Below the pieces are notes generated by a model. That model saw only the letters and a list, made by a program, of their open reading frames with translations. It was not told where the DNA came from and made no database searches. A DNA stretch of 64,000 bases from Erythrophleum ivorense (taxonomy: Eukaryota > Streptophyta > Magnoliopsida > Fabales > Fabaceae): NCBI GenBank assembly GCA_026724425.1, contig JAIUCV010000001.1, forward strand, positions 12,506,556 to 12,570,555. The letters run 5' to 3'. Of this stretch, positions 38,348 to 52,324 are shown one piece after another. A program made the translations under genes and the position numbers. The stretch's first letter is position 1, and each line of letters starts with the position of its first letter.

Positions 38348-38602
38348 ATGCATATGTTGAGTTTCAAATTCCTAATAAATGCATCACCCACCATTAGCAG
38401 TGAAGTCACAAAAATCATTTATCTAAACACAAACAAACAAGCAAGCACAATAGGTCGTCTAAATACCGTGCTTTTTGGCTTTTCCATATCCATGATTGCC
38501 CTTTCCTTTCATCATCACAAGTCCCACCTTCCTTTCTCCGTGTTCCCATTCGCTATGGTTTTGGTTTCTTTCAAGATACAGAATGACCTATTTAATCACT
38601 AG
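38348..38602 (+). CDS. Hypothetical 84-codon frame, shared with 55089-55343
   Basis: The open frame starts MHMLSFKFLINASP, has NTNKQAST and SISMIALSFHHHKSH in the middle, and ends NDLFNH. The paralogous frame in unit II is the same length with 14 of 84 residues different. By my count of the codon differences, about 14 are replacement and 8 silent, which gives only weak evidence for protein constraint. No family recognised, no promoter assigned. It may be a fragment or a chance frame inherited with the duplication. Confidence 0.2.
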   Translation: MHMLSFKFLINASPTISSEVTKIIYLNTNKQASTIGRLNTVLFGFSISMIALSFHHHKSHLPFSVFPFAMVLVSFKIQNDLFNH

Positions 38603-40379
38603 GCCAATCTTTGAGGGATAAATAAATTTTAAGTATTTTTTTAATGAAACTAGTATAATAATAAAGTGAATTTCTCTTTTAAATGCACTTGAGTATTCGG
38701 GTTTAAATTTTGAAGCTAGCACTTATGAAAATTTATTCTTTTAAATACACCAAATTAACATAAGAGATATGTCTCAATTCTTTCCCCCCCCCCCCCAAAT
38801 TATCCATAATTTTATCACTAAATTATACTTTTATAAATTTTGTATGTCAATATTTTGAACATTGCTCATAAATAAGATATTAAAGTATATTTAAATTTGT
38901 TATATTTATTTGAGAATGTTAGGTTTTCATATCTTCTGAGAAGCAGAAGACATTATTTAGAAAAATAATGTACTTTGATGTCTCTTATATATTAGTGTAA
39001 TAAATTTAATATGTGTTCATTAAACACAAATATCTTATTTAGATGAAATATTTTCAATAATAATAATAATTAATTTAAGTAAATATAATAATATATTAAA
39101 ACCTCTATGAAAAATATTTTTTTTTACATGCATAGTTTTTTATTTGTAAATACTTTATTCTTATTTATGTGATGTGATATATATTATCACTTAAAAAAAA
39201 TATAATATTCAACTATCACTTTTTTGAATAGTCTTATATGAGTTAGGTGGAAGATTTCTTCTTCAATTCTTATAATCATCCCTTTATAAAAGTCTCCAGT
39301 TTGCTTTTAATGGCCCCGTCACTTTCTTACCAACTATCTCCAAAACTTTTATGCAAATTTTCCACGTAAGAATATTAAATGGACCCCTTTCATAATGATT
39401 TTTACTTTTAAAGTCTTCCTTTGACCCAAATAGTTTTTCTATACTTGTGACGCAATCCAAAAAAAATTGATGAAGTCATGTAGGGTTTGTTGTGAAAGAA
39501 ATTATTCTTTATTGGAGAGAACATTAAGGGTGCTATACTTTCTAAGCAACAACATCAACAATAATAAATTTATCAGATACAATTTAACTACTACTTTTGC
39601 AATTCACTAAGATTATTTGGACAGACTTTTAATTTGAAGTTTTGATTTTTAGCGAACTATTGTTGTCACTCACTTATATATATATATATATATATATGTT
39701 AAGAATGCTTTTTACGCCAATTATGTTCAAAATTAATCTACCTGGTCAGAGGGAATGTTGTTGCTTTTGTGTTACTTATAACTTTATATTTATAACCACA
39801 AGTAGTCTTATTGAATTTATGTGTTCGTTGGACTAAAAGGGGAGGAAAAGAACAAGTTTGTATGCTAATTATTCATGATACATGACCTGGGCTGCTCGTG
39901 CCAACACTATTGGCCACCCCTCAAATGTCTACCATAGTCACTGCATAGTATCCTCGATGGAAGAATTATTGTTAGGCAATCGTTCAACAACCTATCAAAA
40001 TATTCTGATTTATTTAAAAAGACAAATTGCATAAACAACACATCACAAATTGTTTGTATGCATAAATAAACAATTTTTTTTGTAGTCACTATGATAATTC
40101 TCGTTTCTCAATCCTCTTTTTTTTTCCAAGTCTTCTACTTTTTGCTAGTCTTTTCTTCCATTTGTCCAAAGAAACTTTATGACCATCAATAACTTCAAGC
40201 TGTATAGAACAATTCAAAAAAAATTCTCAGCTACAATAACCTATTCAAGTCATTAATTATTTTGTTATCTTCACCTTCAAAATTAAATGTCTCATGTAGT
40301 ATAGGAGTAGCTTATTCTCATTATTATTATTATCATTATTTTAAGCTACACATACAAGTGAAATTCACTCAATCATATA
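38603..40379. other. Distal flank of unit I
   Basis: AT-rich DNA collinear with 55344-56396 up to 39641. From 39642 to 40379 it matches the unit 0 remnant at 9220-9600 instead. It contains a run of 13 C at 38784-38796 where unit II has a T-rich run, a (TA)n run near 39676-39698, and another RLP-promoter-like block at 39250-39515. No gene. Confidence 0.55.
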
Positions 40380-43277
40380 TGTAACAACCAGAAAAAATAA
40401 AGAAAAGAAAAGAAAAAGAAAAGAAGCTGAAAATTTTCGAAGGGCTGAAAATTTTCTAAGTCTGCTAGTTACAGCCTAGCTATAGCGAATGTACCTGTTC
40501 GCTATAGTAAGAAATGGTCTAGCTATAGCGAGAGTGCCTTCTCGCTATAGCAAAAATGCTTCTAGCTATAGCGAGTGCGGGCACCCCATACAAAAACCAG
40601 GGCGTAGCTCGTCGTAGCGTGCGTTATAGCGAAGGCAGGGGTCTGGGACTGACACGAGCTCGCCGTAGCGAGAGTTATGGCTCGCTATAGCGAGAGTAGT
40701 CAGAAAAAGCGTGAAAAAAAGAGGATTTGACTTATTAAACCATCCAAATCCCTCCTTTCTTCTTCTAACCGACTTAAGCTCCCTCTAAGACAGAGAAAAG
40801 GGCGAAGGAGAGAGAGAGAAACCTAGAGAAGAAAGGAAGAGTAAGAGAAAGGTAAGATTTACATGGTTTCTCTCCTTAGAATATTGTTCTTCTCTCCTTG
40901 CCATCTCTTCCTATGGTTTTGATTATGGAAGTAGTTCGGTTTTGAGCTTGGTTTAGAAGAGGGAGAGTGGAAAACCACTCTTGAGGGAGGTTAGAAGTCA
41001 TGTATCCTCTCTTTCTTGATTTCCTTTCTTGAGAGCTTGAGAGAGGAAGGATAGTTGGTGAATTTCTAGTGAGAGAAAGAACCCCTAGCTTTAAATGCTT
41101 AGTAGGGTTTACTAGAAAGAAATCTCTAGCTTTATGAAGAAAGTGCTAAGAAAGTAACTCCATGTTCTTGTGTGCTTAGGCTCAAGAGAAATACTCCCAT
41201 CTAGTGGTGATAGTGAAATCAACAAGGGAGGAGACAAATTGAAAGGGAAAGTTGTGATTAGCTAATAAGGTAGCTCTCTCCACCTTTTCTCATGCATAAG
41301 ATGTGTGCTTACATTGTCTTGCTTGTGTGTATGTATGTATGTTTTGAACCATGAGAAATATGCTAGCATGATGATACCTTATGAATTTAAATAATGTTTT
41401 ATGTGATTGTTTTGGTTTGCTTGAGTATGGAAAAGCTAACAATCCTTTAGCCATGGTGAGGATGAGCCAAGAACCCTAAAGTTGGTTGAGACAAAGTAAA
41501 GAGTCTCCCAAAAGTAAGGTTGACTCCCAATAGCAAGGGTTGAGTCTAAGAACCTCTTAAGGAATGGGTGAGGCAAGTCCAAAATTCACAAGTGAGTGGG
41601 TGAGGCTAATCCATATACTTGGCAAGCTTTTGTATGTTATGTATGGCCTACTCAAATGTTGGAAATGCTTTTCTTATGTATGGCCTACTCAAATGTTGTA
41701 AATGCTTTTCTTATGACTTCACATGCTAATATGCCCATGTATACATTGTGAGACTTGTTGGCATGCTTTGTGTGTGATTGAATGAGAGATGAGCTATTGA
41801 GATTCTTTGAATCTCACTCCCCCTCTCCACCATCCCAATATGCTAGGTGGACCAAGTGAGGTAAGAGACGGGAGCCACCAAGCTTGAAGTTAGGGAGTTT
41901 AGTGAAGAATTGTAAAAGAGCCTTTTTGTATTTATTTTGTAGTTAAGTCAAGAGATGTAATCTAATGATATGATGTATATGATGTATCACCTATGAATAC
42001 TTGTAAATGAATGTATTCAATGTATATATATGAGAATTGAATTTATGGTGCATGATGTAGCAAGTTTTGCAATAAATGGTAAGATCTAGCATTCTCCCAT
42101 GGATGTATGTGTTAGTGTGGGAGAGTGAGTTTTGCAAATCTGGGTTATTAGACACATGAGTCATATTTGATAGCTTATATTGATGCATTCCCACGTGCTC
42201 ATAGAGCCTTAGAAGTAGAAGAAGCTAATTTGAGTCATTAGAACCCCCTTTTTGCAAGAGAAAGTGGCACTTTGCCCCCTTATGTCAAAATCTGACCAAA
42301 TGACTTCTTCTTACCTTGAGATGTGGCATGTGACTAGATCTTGTCTAGAGCCTTTTGGGAAGCTAAATATCAAGTTATTTGGAGGTCTATAAAATTTTCT
42401 ATGATTTTTCAAAGTTGGTATCAAAAATTCGAATTTTCATAAACACTGTTCATTTGGTCAGTTATGGAATTGTGTCATCCGAGAGTAAAACATAGTCTAA
42501 TGACTATGAAATTTTATAGACAGAAACTAGACAGTCACATTGACTTGTAACAACTAGAAGCACCTCATTTGGAGGTCTAGAGAGGAAGATATGCAATTTC
42601 GAAGTTCCTGCCCAGCATCAGTCATCTTACTAGACCCGAGGTACTGTTCCATCGGTTTCTGGGAGTTTGGCTTGATGAACTGATCTAGAGATATTTTTTC
42701 TCTCTAGTTAACATCCACATATTTCCATAGTGATATCATTTGTAAGCATTAGATTTTTTTAGAATTAGTTAGACATTTTTGAAGTTCATATCAGTAAACT
42801 ATGACAGTAGTTGAGCCACTCCGACCTCCAGATGATTTCGCATGTCAAACATCCTGTGTGTGGTATGTTATGACTTTTACATATTTTTAGCATGAAGTAG
42901 ACATCCTAAAATTTCCAGAATGACTGAGATCATACATTTTTTATTTTTCTATATTTAGTTATAAATTTCCAAACTTTGCCTAGAAATGAGGCCAAGTATG
43001 GCCGAAATTGAATATTCATGTCTCACATCCCTTTTTGCTTTCCATGGGTTTCAAGCATGTTTTTGGGATTGAAATGAGTTGTAATGGTGCAATTAAACAC
43101 GGGGATGTATAGAATGAGCTCACTCGGTCCATGTGACATTAAAGTGGATCTTTAAGCATGCATGATGCCATGTGAGAAGTGTATGAATCTAATGAGGAAG
43201 ATCTCTCCTTCTTCTTCCTATACCTCATATGAGCATGTAAGGCATGATGGGTATGAGCTAGAAATGATGTTGTTACA
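40380..43277 (+). mobile_element. Gamma solo LTR between units I and II (2898 bp)
   Basis: Begins TGTAACAACCAG and ends TGTTACA, with the perfect 5-bp duplication atata (40375-40379 and 43278-43282). Unit 0 at 9595-9625 shows the uninterrupted flank. The palindrome array lies at about 40470-40705. A 37-bp tandem duplication is at 41639-41712. No internal retroelement sequence or coding region is present. The minus-strand frames 41991-42194 and 43139-43330 are chance. Confidence 0.93.
41639..41712 (+). repeat. 37-bp tandem duplication in gamma LTR
   Basis: Two copies of a 37-bp unit beginning 'atgtatggcctactcaaatg' are directly adjacent, with one mismatch. The other gamma LTR has a diverged version of the same pair near 61084-61150. 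The duplication therefore predates the two insertions, and this copy may have been homogenised. Confidence 0.8.
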
Positions 43278-43450
43278 ATATACTTTGACCATTTTTTGTT
43301 GACATGAATCATATATATTAAGATTATCAAGATGGCACAAAGTTACTTATGTGAGCAAAATTTAATGACACACTAATAGAAATTTAATTATATGGATTAT
43401 TAGACAAACTTCAAAATTTTTAAAACAATAGGGACTCAATTTCAAACTTA

Positions 43451-46032
43451 TAAATTATGAGAAATTGATTATACAAAGATCAATATTTTTAAAATTAGAT
43501 CAGTTATTGAATCAGTAGAGACATTGGTTCACAGTTCTTTAATTTAATCATAGTTAAACTATGATTGAACTAGTAACAATTAAATATATACCTTTAAAAT
43601 TTTATATATTTAAATTTTAATTTAATAAATAAATATCAGTAAATTTTAAATATTTGATTACTAATTTAATATTTTTTAATGTGCTTGAGAAATTATTTTT
43701 TAATTAAAAAATGAAAACTACTTATGATTAAAAGTTAAAAATATTAATATTGAATTTTTAAAAATTTCAAATTGTATTAAGATTCCACTTATCTTTATGT
43801 ATTGAAAATTTATAGCTCTTATTGCCAAATTTTAAAAACATTGTGATTGCCATTGTTTTCCATATATGATTGCCTTGACATTTAAAATAAAATTGTTAAT
43901 AGATTTTATTTATTTATTTTGATTATTTATATAATTCATATAAAGTTAACTAGTGAAATGGACCAAATAAAATGGAATTTCCTATTTTATATTGTATGTA
44001 CATAGCGGGTGCAACAACACCTATCACGACATATTATTAACATAATTGATTGTTATTAATGCAAATAGAATGTATTTTATTACAATATATTATCTTTCTT
44101 AATGTCATCTAATGTAAGTGTTAAGTAGATTTCTTTCGTATAGTATATATGTACTGTATAATAATTATAATTTTTTTCTTAAAAATATTATGTATTATAT
44201 CTTGCAGTCTCAGGCCCAAAGAACAAATTTCTAGCTCTTCCCATGCAAAGTATATAAGTTGATATGATAAATGACTATCATTTTTTTAACATAATTTTAC
44301 AAACAATTTTCTTCAACTTTTTGCATATTAATTATTGGCAAAAAAAAGGCTTGCAAAGTAATTATTAATTTTGGCTAAAGTATTATTTTGATCCCTTAAC
44401 TTTGTATTTAATTTTTTTTTAATTTTTGGGGTTCTATTGATGCCTTTCAACTAATCAAAGTCATAGTATTCATCCTTCACGCTAACGCCATTAGACTCAT
44501 AAAAAACATTGACGTGGCATTCCAATTTGAGAATGCAAATTTACTTATTTAGCCACTCTACATTGAGGGAATTCCAGAGAAGAAAACTAATAGAAGTATT
44601 TACTTCCATTAGACTTAAACAAAAAGCTTGCATATTTACATCCAAACAGTCGGTTTGGATGTATTTTTCTTTTGTTTGTTTAAAATTAGAAGCTCTTTTA
44701 CTTGCTAAAAATTTTGTTTTGATATGAAACAAAGAAAATAAAAAATAGAAAGAAAGAATGAATTATAATGAGATGTTAACCTTTTCCCCTAGTCCAGGCA
44801 AACAAAACACTAAAAAAGTGAAGAAAATGTTGTAAGCTAGCTAATGGAAAATATTGTGAATATATTGGGGGATTAAGCATTGGAAAATGAATGTGGCAGA
44901 GGGTGTTAAAATAGGTATATTTTCTATCTATGATTATTTCAAAATCATGTCATAACATGTTAAATGTATATTCTCTTCATTAACGATGTTACTTGGGAAT
45001 TTGCAACAAAAGAATGGATCTAGTTATATGATATAATGGAAACTTTTGGCCTAAAAAATGTATGCTATTAGTATTAACTATCAATTTGAAATGGAAATTT
45101 GGAGTAATTGGTGTCTGAACAATTGGAGTTAACATTCATCACAGCTTGAAGTTTTCTGTTAATTCCTTTCTTCTCTTGGAAGCATTATCTTGAATCTTGT
45201 ATGAATATATATGATAGTCATTTATTTGTTTCATTCAGCACATTAACTAGCTTCAACTGCAAAGTAATTTGGGATTCTGGAAATTAAACTCCTTCTATTT
45301 TATCTATTTGTTTAAAATATAATATGCAAGTTAAAAGTTAATGGATTAACTATCTTTGTCTAACATTAAATTTTGGGAGATTCAAATCATTGGGCTTAGA
45401 GGAAATTGAAGGTCTTCCTTCATTAGTTAAGTGCTTAAGAAGGGAGTACCTATAACATATGGTCTTAGCCCATCATGCTTATGCAGCATTTAGTCCATAA
45501 CTTTAGGTAAAATCAATTGGTTTTTCCCATTCTAAATTAGTTTTGTAGGAAAATGATTGGCTTGCTTTACTAGTAAATCATTCTTATTTGTTTCCATTCA
45601 TTATTTGAGAACTTAAGTTAATACCATACAGTTAATCAAAACATGCAAGATTAATACATAGGTACCTTTGATCAATTATTGTTACTCTGGCTTTTATATA
45701 TCTTAAGGCTTGAGTTGATCAAATCTCTTGCTCCTTCTTCTTCTTTTTTTTTTTTAATTTAGGAAACTTTCTTTTTAATCAATATTGTAATAGATTAGCT
45801 AGCTTTATAACGCATCTATTTGGAGACGATAAATAGCAGTGTAAATTGCATAACAAAATTCCATACATTAGCAAACAAAAATACACCATATACCTACAAA
45901 AAGTTTACGAATGATTTTTATTTGTAATATGCCTCATTATTCAAAAGACCAAATCTTTTAAAGATTAACAAAAGCAATGACTTACAAAATGCTTTTAAAG
46001 CCTTAACTGTAAATCCATCTATAATTTTTTTC
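43451..46032. other. 3' flank of RLP copy B
   Basis: Same content as 26683-29256: AT-rich, non-coding, including the MITE-like words near 44375-44510. No independent feature. Confidence 0.5.
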
Positions 46033-49000
46033 TTAACACCAATGAGATTGTAGTGTGTACCACATGCAATCTAGGAATCAAAAATAGGTATACCTCCAAG
46101 ATCTATGGTAGAGTAGAGGAGCAACTACTACCCAAAATCCCACAACAAATCCCAATGCGATACTCACAAAAGCCAATTTATTCCATCTCGATTACTTTCT
46201 TTGTCATTGTGGTCATGGTCAGGGACGCCATACAAAGTGCAATTGTTGGTGAGTGGAGGACCCCATAGATGATTACCAATGACACTGGATGCTTCAAAGC
46301 TTTGCAATTGAGTGCCTGTTGGAATGTTTCCCTTCAAATTATTGTGAGACAAATTCAACATGTTCAGGAAATTCAAATTGGACATGCTTTGTGGGATTTC
46401 ACCAGAAAGATGATTACTTGAGAAATCCATAGACTGCAATGATCCCATATTGCCAATACTCTAAGGAATTTGGCCACACAAAAGATTGTTGGACAAGTTC
46501 AAAAAATGCAACCCCATGAGACTTGTAATTTCTCTTGGTATCTCTCCAGATAATTTGTTATTTGAAAGGTCAATGCTTGTGATGAGGCCTAGAAAACTAT
46601 ATTTGTCATCTCTTCCTTTCAACTTAAGGAGCACATCCCTTATAGAAAAATATAGTGCATTATTTCTTTTACAATTGATGAATGATTGTAAACTGTTATT
46701 CTTTACCAGCATAATACTCCAACGATTGACACACTTTGGTATATTTCCAATTAAGTTGTTTTGTGTAAGGTTTAAGAATTGTAAAGAATTCAAAGAACAT
46801 ATTTCATTGGGAATCTTACCAATGAAATTGTTTGACCTGAGGAGAAAAACCTTCAAATTCAAGAGAATGTGTCTAACCCATGATGGAATGATTCCCGAAA
46901 ATTGATTCTCTCTGAAGTCCAAGATAATCAATTTAGTACTATTCTTTAAACAAATTGGAAAATTTCCTGAGAGTGTGTTATTATGAAGTTGCAATGAATT
47001 CAGCCAAGGTATGGATCCCATGGATGTAGGCAAGTTCCCACTGAAATGGTTGTCATCAAACTTCACTTCGACCAGATTTGGCCACATCATCCAACAATCT
47101 AGTATTTCACCTGATAAATTATTTGATGCCAGATTGAGATAGAATAAGCTTATTGGCTTTTCTTGTTTTTGGCATAGGAAGGCAGTTATGGATCCAGAAA
47201 ACTGATTACTTGATAAGTCTAAGCGAGTCACATAAGGTGATATATAAGGTAAATGACCGCTTATGTGGTTTGAGCTTAAATCAATGAATGAGACATTAAT
47301 AGAATTCTTTAGTGTATCTGAAAGCTCTGAATGGATATCATTGTCAGAGAAATCAAAACCCCAAGTGTGGGGAAATGTATCCTAAACCCATGTGGGGATA
47401 GAATCAGAGATGTTGTTGTTGGATATGTCCAAATACTTAAGATGCTTTAGTGATTGAATCCATGATGGAAATTTAGGACCTAATTGCCATGAGACCATTG
47501 TCAACCACTCCATATGCTTAAAAGAAGGACTTCAATTAGGACCTACTTTTAAAATGAGTTGGTTTCTTGATGCAGAGAATTCATGTAGTTTGGTGAAATT
47601 AGCAATGTGATCTTCATTTACAACTCCATGGAAACGACTATCACTAATGTCAAGAATTTTTAATTCAGAAAGTGATTGTATAATGTAACAACCGGGAAAA
47701 AGAAAAGAAAAGAAAAGAAAAGCTGAAAATTTTCGGAAGGCTAAAAATTTTCTAAGTCTGCTAGCTATAGCGAATGTACCTGTTCGCTATAGTGAGAAAT
47801 GGTCTAGCTATAGCGAGAGTGCCTTCTCGCTATAGCAAAAATGCTTCTAGCTATAGCGAGTGCAAGCATCCCATACAAAAACCAGGGCGTTGCTTGTCGT
47901 AGCGTGCACTATAGCGAAGGCAGAGGTCTGGGACTGACACGAGCTCGTCGTAGCGAGGGTTATGGCTCGCTATAGCGAGGGTTAGTTTGGAAAAGCATGA
48001 AAAAAGAGATTTTAACTTTTTAAAGCTTCCAAACTCTTCCTTTCTCTGTAAGTCGACCTAAGCTTCGACTAAGAGAGAGAAAAGGGCTGTGGAGAGAGAG
48101 AGAGAGACCTAAAGAAGGAAGGAGAACAAGCAAAGAGGTAAGCAATCTTGAGATTTCCATAGCTTTTCTGCCTAGCATGTTATTCTTCTCTCTTTGCCCT
48201 CTCTTTCTATGGTTTTAGTAGTTAATTTGGGTTTGGTTCAGAAGAGAGAAAGTGGAAAAATCACTTTTGAGGAAGGGTAGAGCTTATGTAACTTCATTTC
48301 TTCTTCTTTGCTTTCCTTTTTGAGAGCTTGAGAGAGGATGGAGAGTGAGTGAAATTCTAGAGAGAGAATCCCTAGTTTCTTACATGAGTAGTGGGGGTTT
48401 ACTTCGATGAAGAGCCTCTATAGCTTTATGAGTACTTATTTGAGTTATGAGAGAATAATCCCATGCTCTTTGTTGTGCCTAGGCTCAAAGGAAGCAACTC
48501 CATCTAGTTGTGAGTGTGAAATCAAGAAGGGAGAAGAGAAATTGAAAGGGAAGGCTTGTGTTAGCCGATAAGGTAGCTCTCTACTCTTTCTTGTTGTATT
48601 CTTGGATGTGTAATAGTCATTGTATGCTTATGTATGTGCTTGTATGAGGAGATATGCCATTTGATGTTGCCTTAATGCATTGGTACCAATATGCTTTTGA
48701 TATGAATTGTGGAAATTGCTCGGGTGAGGTGGTGCCGAAAGTCTCTTGAGATGGGTGAGGTGGAGCTAAAAGTCCCTAAACCAAGGGTGAGGCCAATCCA
48801 AAAGTCCCAAAGCTTGGGTGAGGCTAGACCAAAAGTCCCTAGAGCTTATTCTTGGCATTGATATGATATCATGGCATGAAACACACATGTTGTGTTATTG
48901 TGACTTGGTTGCATGCTTTGACTGGTTTATATATCTTGATTGCTTCTTGAATGAGTATGAGCTATTGAGATTCCTTGAATCTCACCCCCTTCCCTCTCCC

Positions 49001-51915
49001 ATCTTAAAATCCAGGTGGAGCTCAAGAGCCTAAGAGTAGAGGCCATAAGGCAAAGAAGGCCTTGTTTTGCCACTTTTGCACACTTACACCTAGGTTGATG
49101 TATAGGAAGACCAAGTACTTTTATATATATATTATTTTTGAGTTGTAAATATGTGAGCATATGTAAACATATGTATAAGTGATGTATGAACTGTGTAAAG
49201 AGCCAAAGTAATGGAAATGTGATATTTGGCCCTTTAGTGGCTTATATGAAATTGTGCATTTTGTTCCGTAGCATAGTGAATTTGAAATGTATGATGATTT
49301 GGATCACTTGAGTAATTCATATATGCTATTTTTGTACTTTCAAACTTGCCCAAGAGATGCTAGAGCATGTGAGAGGCCATTTGGACCCATTTTGAACTAT
49401 TGTGGGTGCCAAAACCGCCAATTTTGTGAGCTCCGTCAAAGTATGACCAGATGAGCTCTTCTTGATATGAAATTTGGCATGCCTCTAGAGTCTATTGAGA
49501 GCTTCTTAATAAGCTAAAGTGGGTAATATTTGGAGGTTTAGAGAATATTTGGCGAATTGTTGAAGTTTGGAAATTTTAATGGTTTTGGTCATGGTACTGT
49601 GCAATAAGTCCGAAAATGAATTCATGTCATTCATAGACCAAATGGTGTCCAATTGTCATGAAATTTTATGAGCATAAACTAGATATCTACAGTGACCTAT
49701 ACCAACTAGAATCACCTCAATTGGAGGTTTGTAGAGGGAGAAACGACTTACTGAAGTTATGTATCAGCATCAAGGAAGCTTTCCGACCTTCGTTACTGTT
49801 CCATAGGTTTTCAAGGTCCAAGAGCTCCTGAACTGATCTGGAATTATTTTTCTCCTCTATTTAATATCTTTAAATTTCCAAATGGGTATATTCTTCCCAG
49901 ATTGGATTTTTTTGGAATTAATTATGAATTTTCAAAGTTCATGACAGTAAACTGCACTAGTATCAGGGACAGCCGGACATCTGTCTCTTTTTCAATGTCA
50001 AAGATGGTCCAAACGTTGAGATTGTGGTTGGGAGTTATTTTTATTGTGAATTTAATATCCAAAGCTTTCCAAAGAGCTATGATTTTCTTGATTCCCATTT
50101 TTATAGAATTAGTCATGATTTTCCAAAGTTGTAGCCAAAAATCTGACTTTTGGGCTCATTTGAGAAATTGCATTTTCTTGGTTTTTGGCTTCATATCCGT
50201 GGTTTATGAGTTGTTTGAGGCTATGTACAAGTCTTATAAATGGTAATTGAGTAGAGGATGTGAATGATGGGTTCACAGGGCCCACGGGGCAAAATATGAC
50301 TAGTTTAACCCCGACTTAAAGTAGTAAAATACCACAGTTTCGGTCATTTTCCTGGGAAATCATATGGAATCAAGCCTAGAAGGGAGATGAGTTAGAGTTA
50401 AGTAATTATAGTGTTACATATAACTTCAAAAGGATTCCCATTGAATTGATTATCATAAAGATAAAGATAATTCAATGAGGCAAGATTTCCTAAAGACCTA
50501 GGAATTGGACCTTGAATAGCATTGTTGGAAAGATAAAGGCTAACAAGATTTTTGAAAATCCCTATTTTTCCTGTCAACTGACCAGATAGTTTTGAATAAG
50601 TAATATACATAGTCTCTAATGTGTGTGAAGCACATCCGGAGAGTATTCCTAATATTTCAGAAACTTGTTGATTGCATTTTTTGTTTGAGAAATAAGCATT
50701 CCTTAATTTGCAAAGATTTCCCAAAGAGCTGGGAATTGGGCCTTCCAGCAAATTATATGACAAATCAAGAGTAACAATGGAAGTCAAGTTTCCAATGGCA
50801 TTAGAAATTGCTCCATGCAAGTTGTTATAGTAGAGTATAAGAGGCTTGAGACGATTCAAACCATATAACCAATCAGGGATGGAAGAATTAAATAAATTAT
50901 TAGATAGATCAAGATCTTCAATAAGAGTGAGGTTTTGAATACCATTTGGGATGAAACCTTGCAAATTATTACGACTTAATTGAAGAGAAACCAAATTTTT
51001 TAGTTGAAAAATCCACATTGGAAAGAAAGAAGCTCCAAATTGATCAAAATAGGAAAGATCAAGGATTGTTAGAGATGAAAAGTTAACGGTGATGACTGGA
51101 TAAAAATGATGAAAAAGAATGGTATAATATGGCAAGTGTAATTCTGTCAAGGAAGGAAGTGATTGTAGAACATGCAACCAATCAAAGGCGTTGGACAAAT
51201 TAACAAAACTCAATTGAAGATATTGGAGTGAAGAAAGAGATGAAAGCCATTGAAGGTTTTCAGCAAACATTAATGGCATTTCATCATCATACCTGTTATA
51301 TTTATAAGCACCAGAGAGATCAAGATAGAGTAGACTTGAGAGATTCCCAATTTGATAAGGAATGTTTGTAGTATAATAATTACCTCCGAGGGCAAGATAA
51401 AGCAAATTGGAGAGATTTCCAATTTAATGAGGAATGCTTCCACTGAAATTAGCATTAGAGAGGTTAAGATATGCCATGCTCTTCATTGAGCCAAGGAAAC
51501 TTGGAATTTGCATACCACCAAAGTCATTGCCGCTTAAGTCTAAATAATTTAAATGTTTCAAATCAAGTATCGAAGGATGTATTTCACCACCAAACCTCGA
51601 TCTTTCATAAGCTTCATATTCAGGAGAATCATAATACACAGTAGAAGGAAGTGAAGTTGTGAGATGAAGCTGAAGAATATGGCCAGTTACATTATTGCAA
51701 ACAACTGATGCCCAATTGCAACAATTCATGCTCCCAGACCAAGAGGCGAGCCTGTTTGAAGGATCAAGAAGATGATGCTTGAAATTAAGAAGGGCTTGTC
51801 GCTTACTTGGAATGCAAAGAACTTGATCAGATGCTTTGCCTATGCATAAATTAGCTATTAGTAAGGTAAGCAACCAAAGCAAAGCAAACATAACAATATT
51901 GTTGCAAAAACCCAT
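46033..51915 (-). pseudogene. RLP copy B: EIX/Cf-type leucine-rich-repeat receptor-like protein, broken
   Basis: The best N-terminus of the three. The start is at 51915 with signal peptide MGFCNNIVMFALLWLLTLL, then the cap with CIPSKRQALLNFKHHLLD, NRLASW and NCCNW, followed by LRRs such as LKHLNYLDLSGNDF. The frame is open for 163 codons, then a CAA-to-TAA stop at 51424-51426. The next 335 codons (51405-50398) are open up to the LTR at 47684-50418. Further stops are at 47533-47535, 47382-47384 and 46461-46463, and a 1-base deletion lies near 46168 just before the membrane helix. Total without the LTR is about 3.14 kb. The island region before the last LRRs (LLKLKGRDDKYSFLGLITSI) is recognisable. 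It cannot make a full receptor; a secreted fragment of about 163 residues is the longest product from the native start. Confidence 0.93.
47684..50418 (+). mobile_element. Beta solo LTR in RLP copy B (2735 bp)
   Basis: Begins TGTAACAACCGGG and ends GTGTTACA, flanked by the perfect duplication tataa (47679-47683 and 50419-50423). Copy A shows the empty site as continuous 'gattgtataacttc' (33645-33658). It is highly similar throughout to the LTR in copy A and equal in length within 7 bp. The palindrome array lies at about 47763-47982. It is antisense to the RLP gene. It has no coding content; the frame 49902-50246 also overlaps an equivalent in the other beta LTR and is not a gene. Confidence 0.95.
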
Positions 51916-51973
51916 GACAACGTCGACCCTAATGTATCCTAAACAAATTTTTATTTAGTGTTGGCTGATTTTT

Positions 51974-51989
51974 ATGGATATATAGCCCT
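51974..51989 (-). promoter_or_regulatory. Probable TATA box of RLP copy B
   Basis: On the minus strand 'ggctatatatcc' lies about 65 bp upstream of the ATG at 51915, with 'tcaagg' just before it. The same motif and spacing occur in copies A and C, so the core promoter outlived the coding region. Confidence 0.6.
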
Positions 51990-52291
51990 TGACAGAATTA
52001 TTGGTCTTTATAATGTGGCTAGGTGGTTGTGCAATATAGCTATTAACCTCAAATCTACCACTTTCTAAGAAGAACAAAGTGTGAAAACTTTCTATCTCCA
52101 TCATTCTCTTGCCAGTTGTCCCCTAAACTTTTATGCAAAATTTCCACATAAAAATAGTAAATGACTCCCCTTCAGAATCTGCACTAAAGTCTTCCTTTGA
52201 CCCAAAGAGTTTTGTCTATAAACTTGTCTTGGAAAAGAGATATTTCATAGATATTGGAGAGGGAACATTCAATATAGTGTGTATGTCTACA

Positions 52292-52324
<33 letters not shown>

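Larger units (their letters stand above)
26683..43450. repeat. Tandem duplication unit I (contains RLP copy A)
   Basis: Starts at 'gagaaattgattacac' (26683) and repeats from 'gagaaattgattatac' (about 43450), giving a period of about 16.77 kb. Removing the LTRs at 29801-32542 and 40380-43277 leaves an ancestral unit near 11.1 kb. Order on the plus strand: 3' flank, RLP copy A (minus), promoter, upstream flank with an N-terminal relic, then the tail that joins unit II. Confidence 0.85.

Noticed and set aside
46486..46905. 139-codon plus-strand frame, with a parallel at 57628-58044 (138 codons)
   Set aside because: Both are antisense shadows of the RLP LRR coding sequence; their conservation follows from the minus-strand gene.
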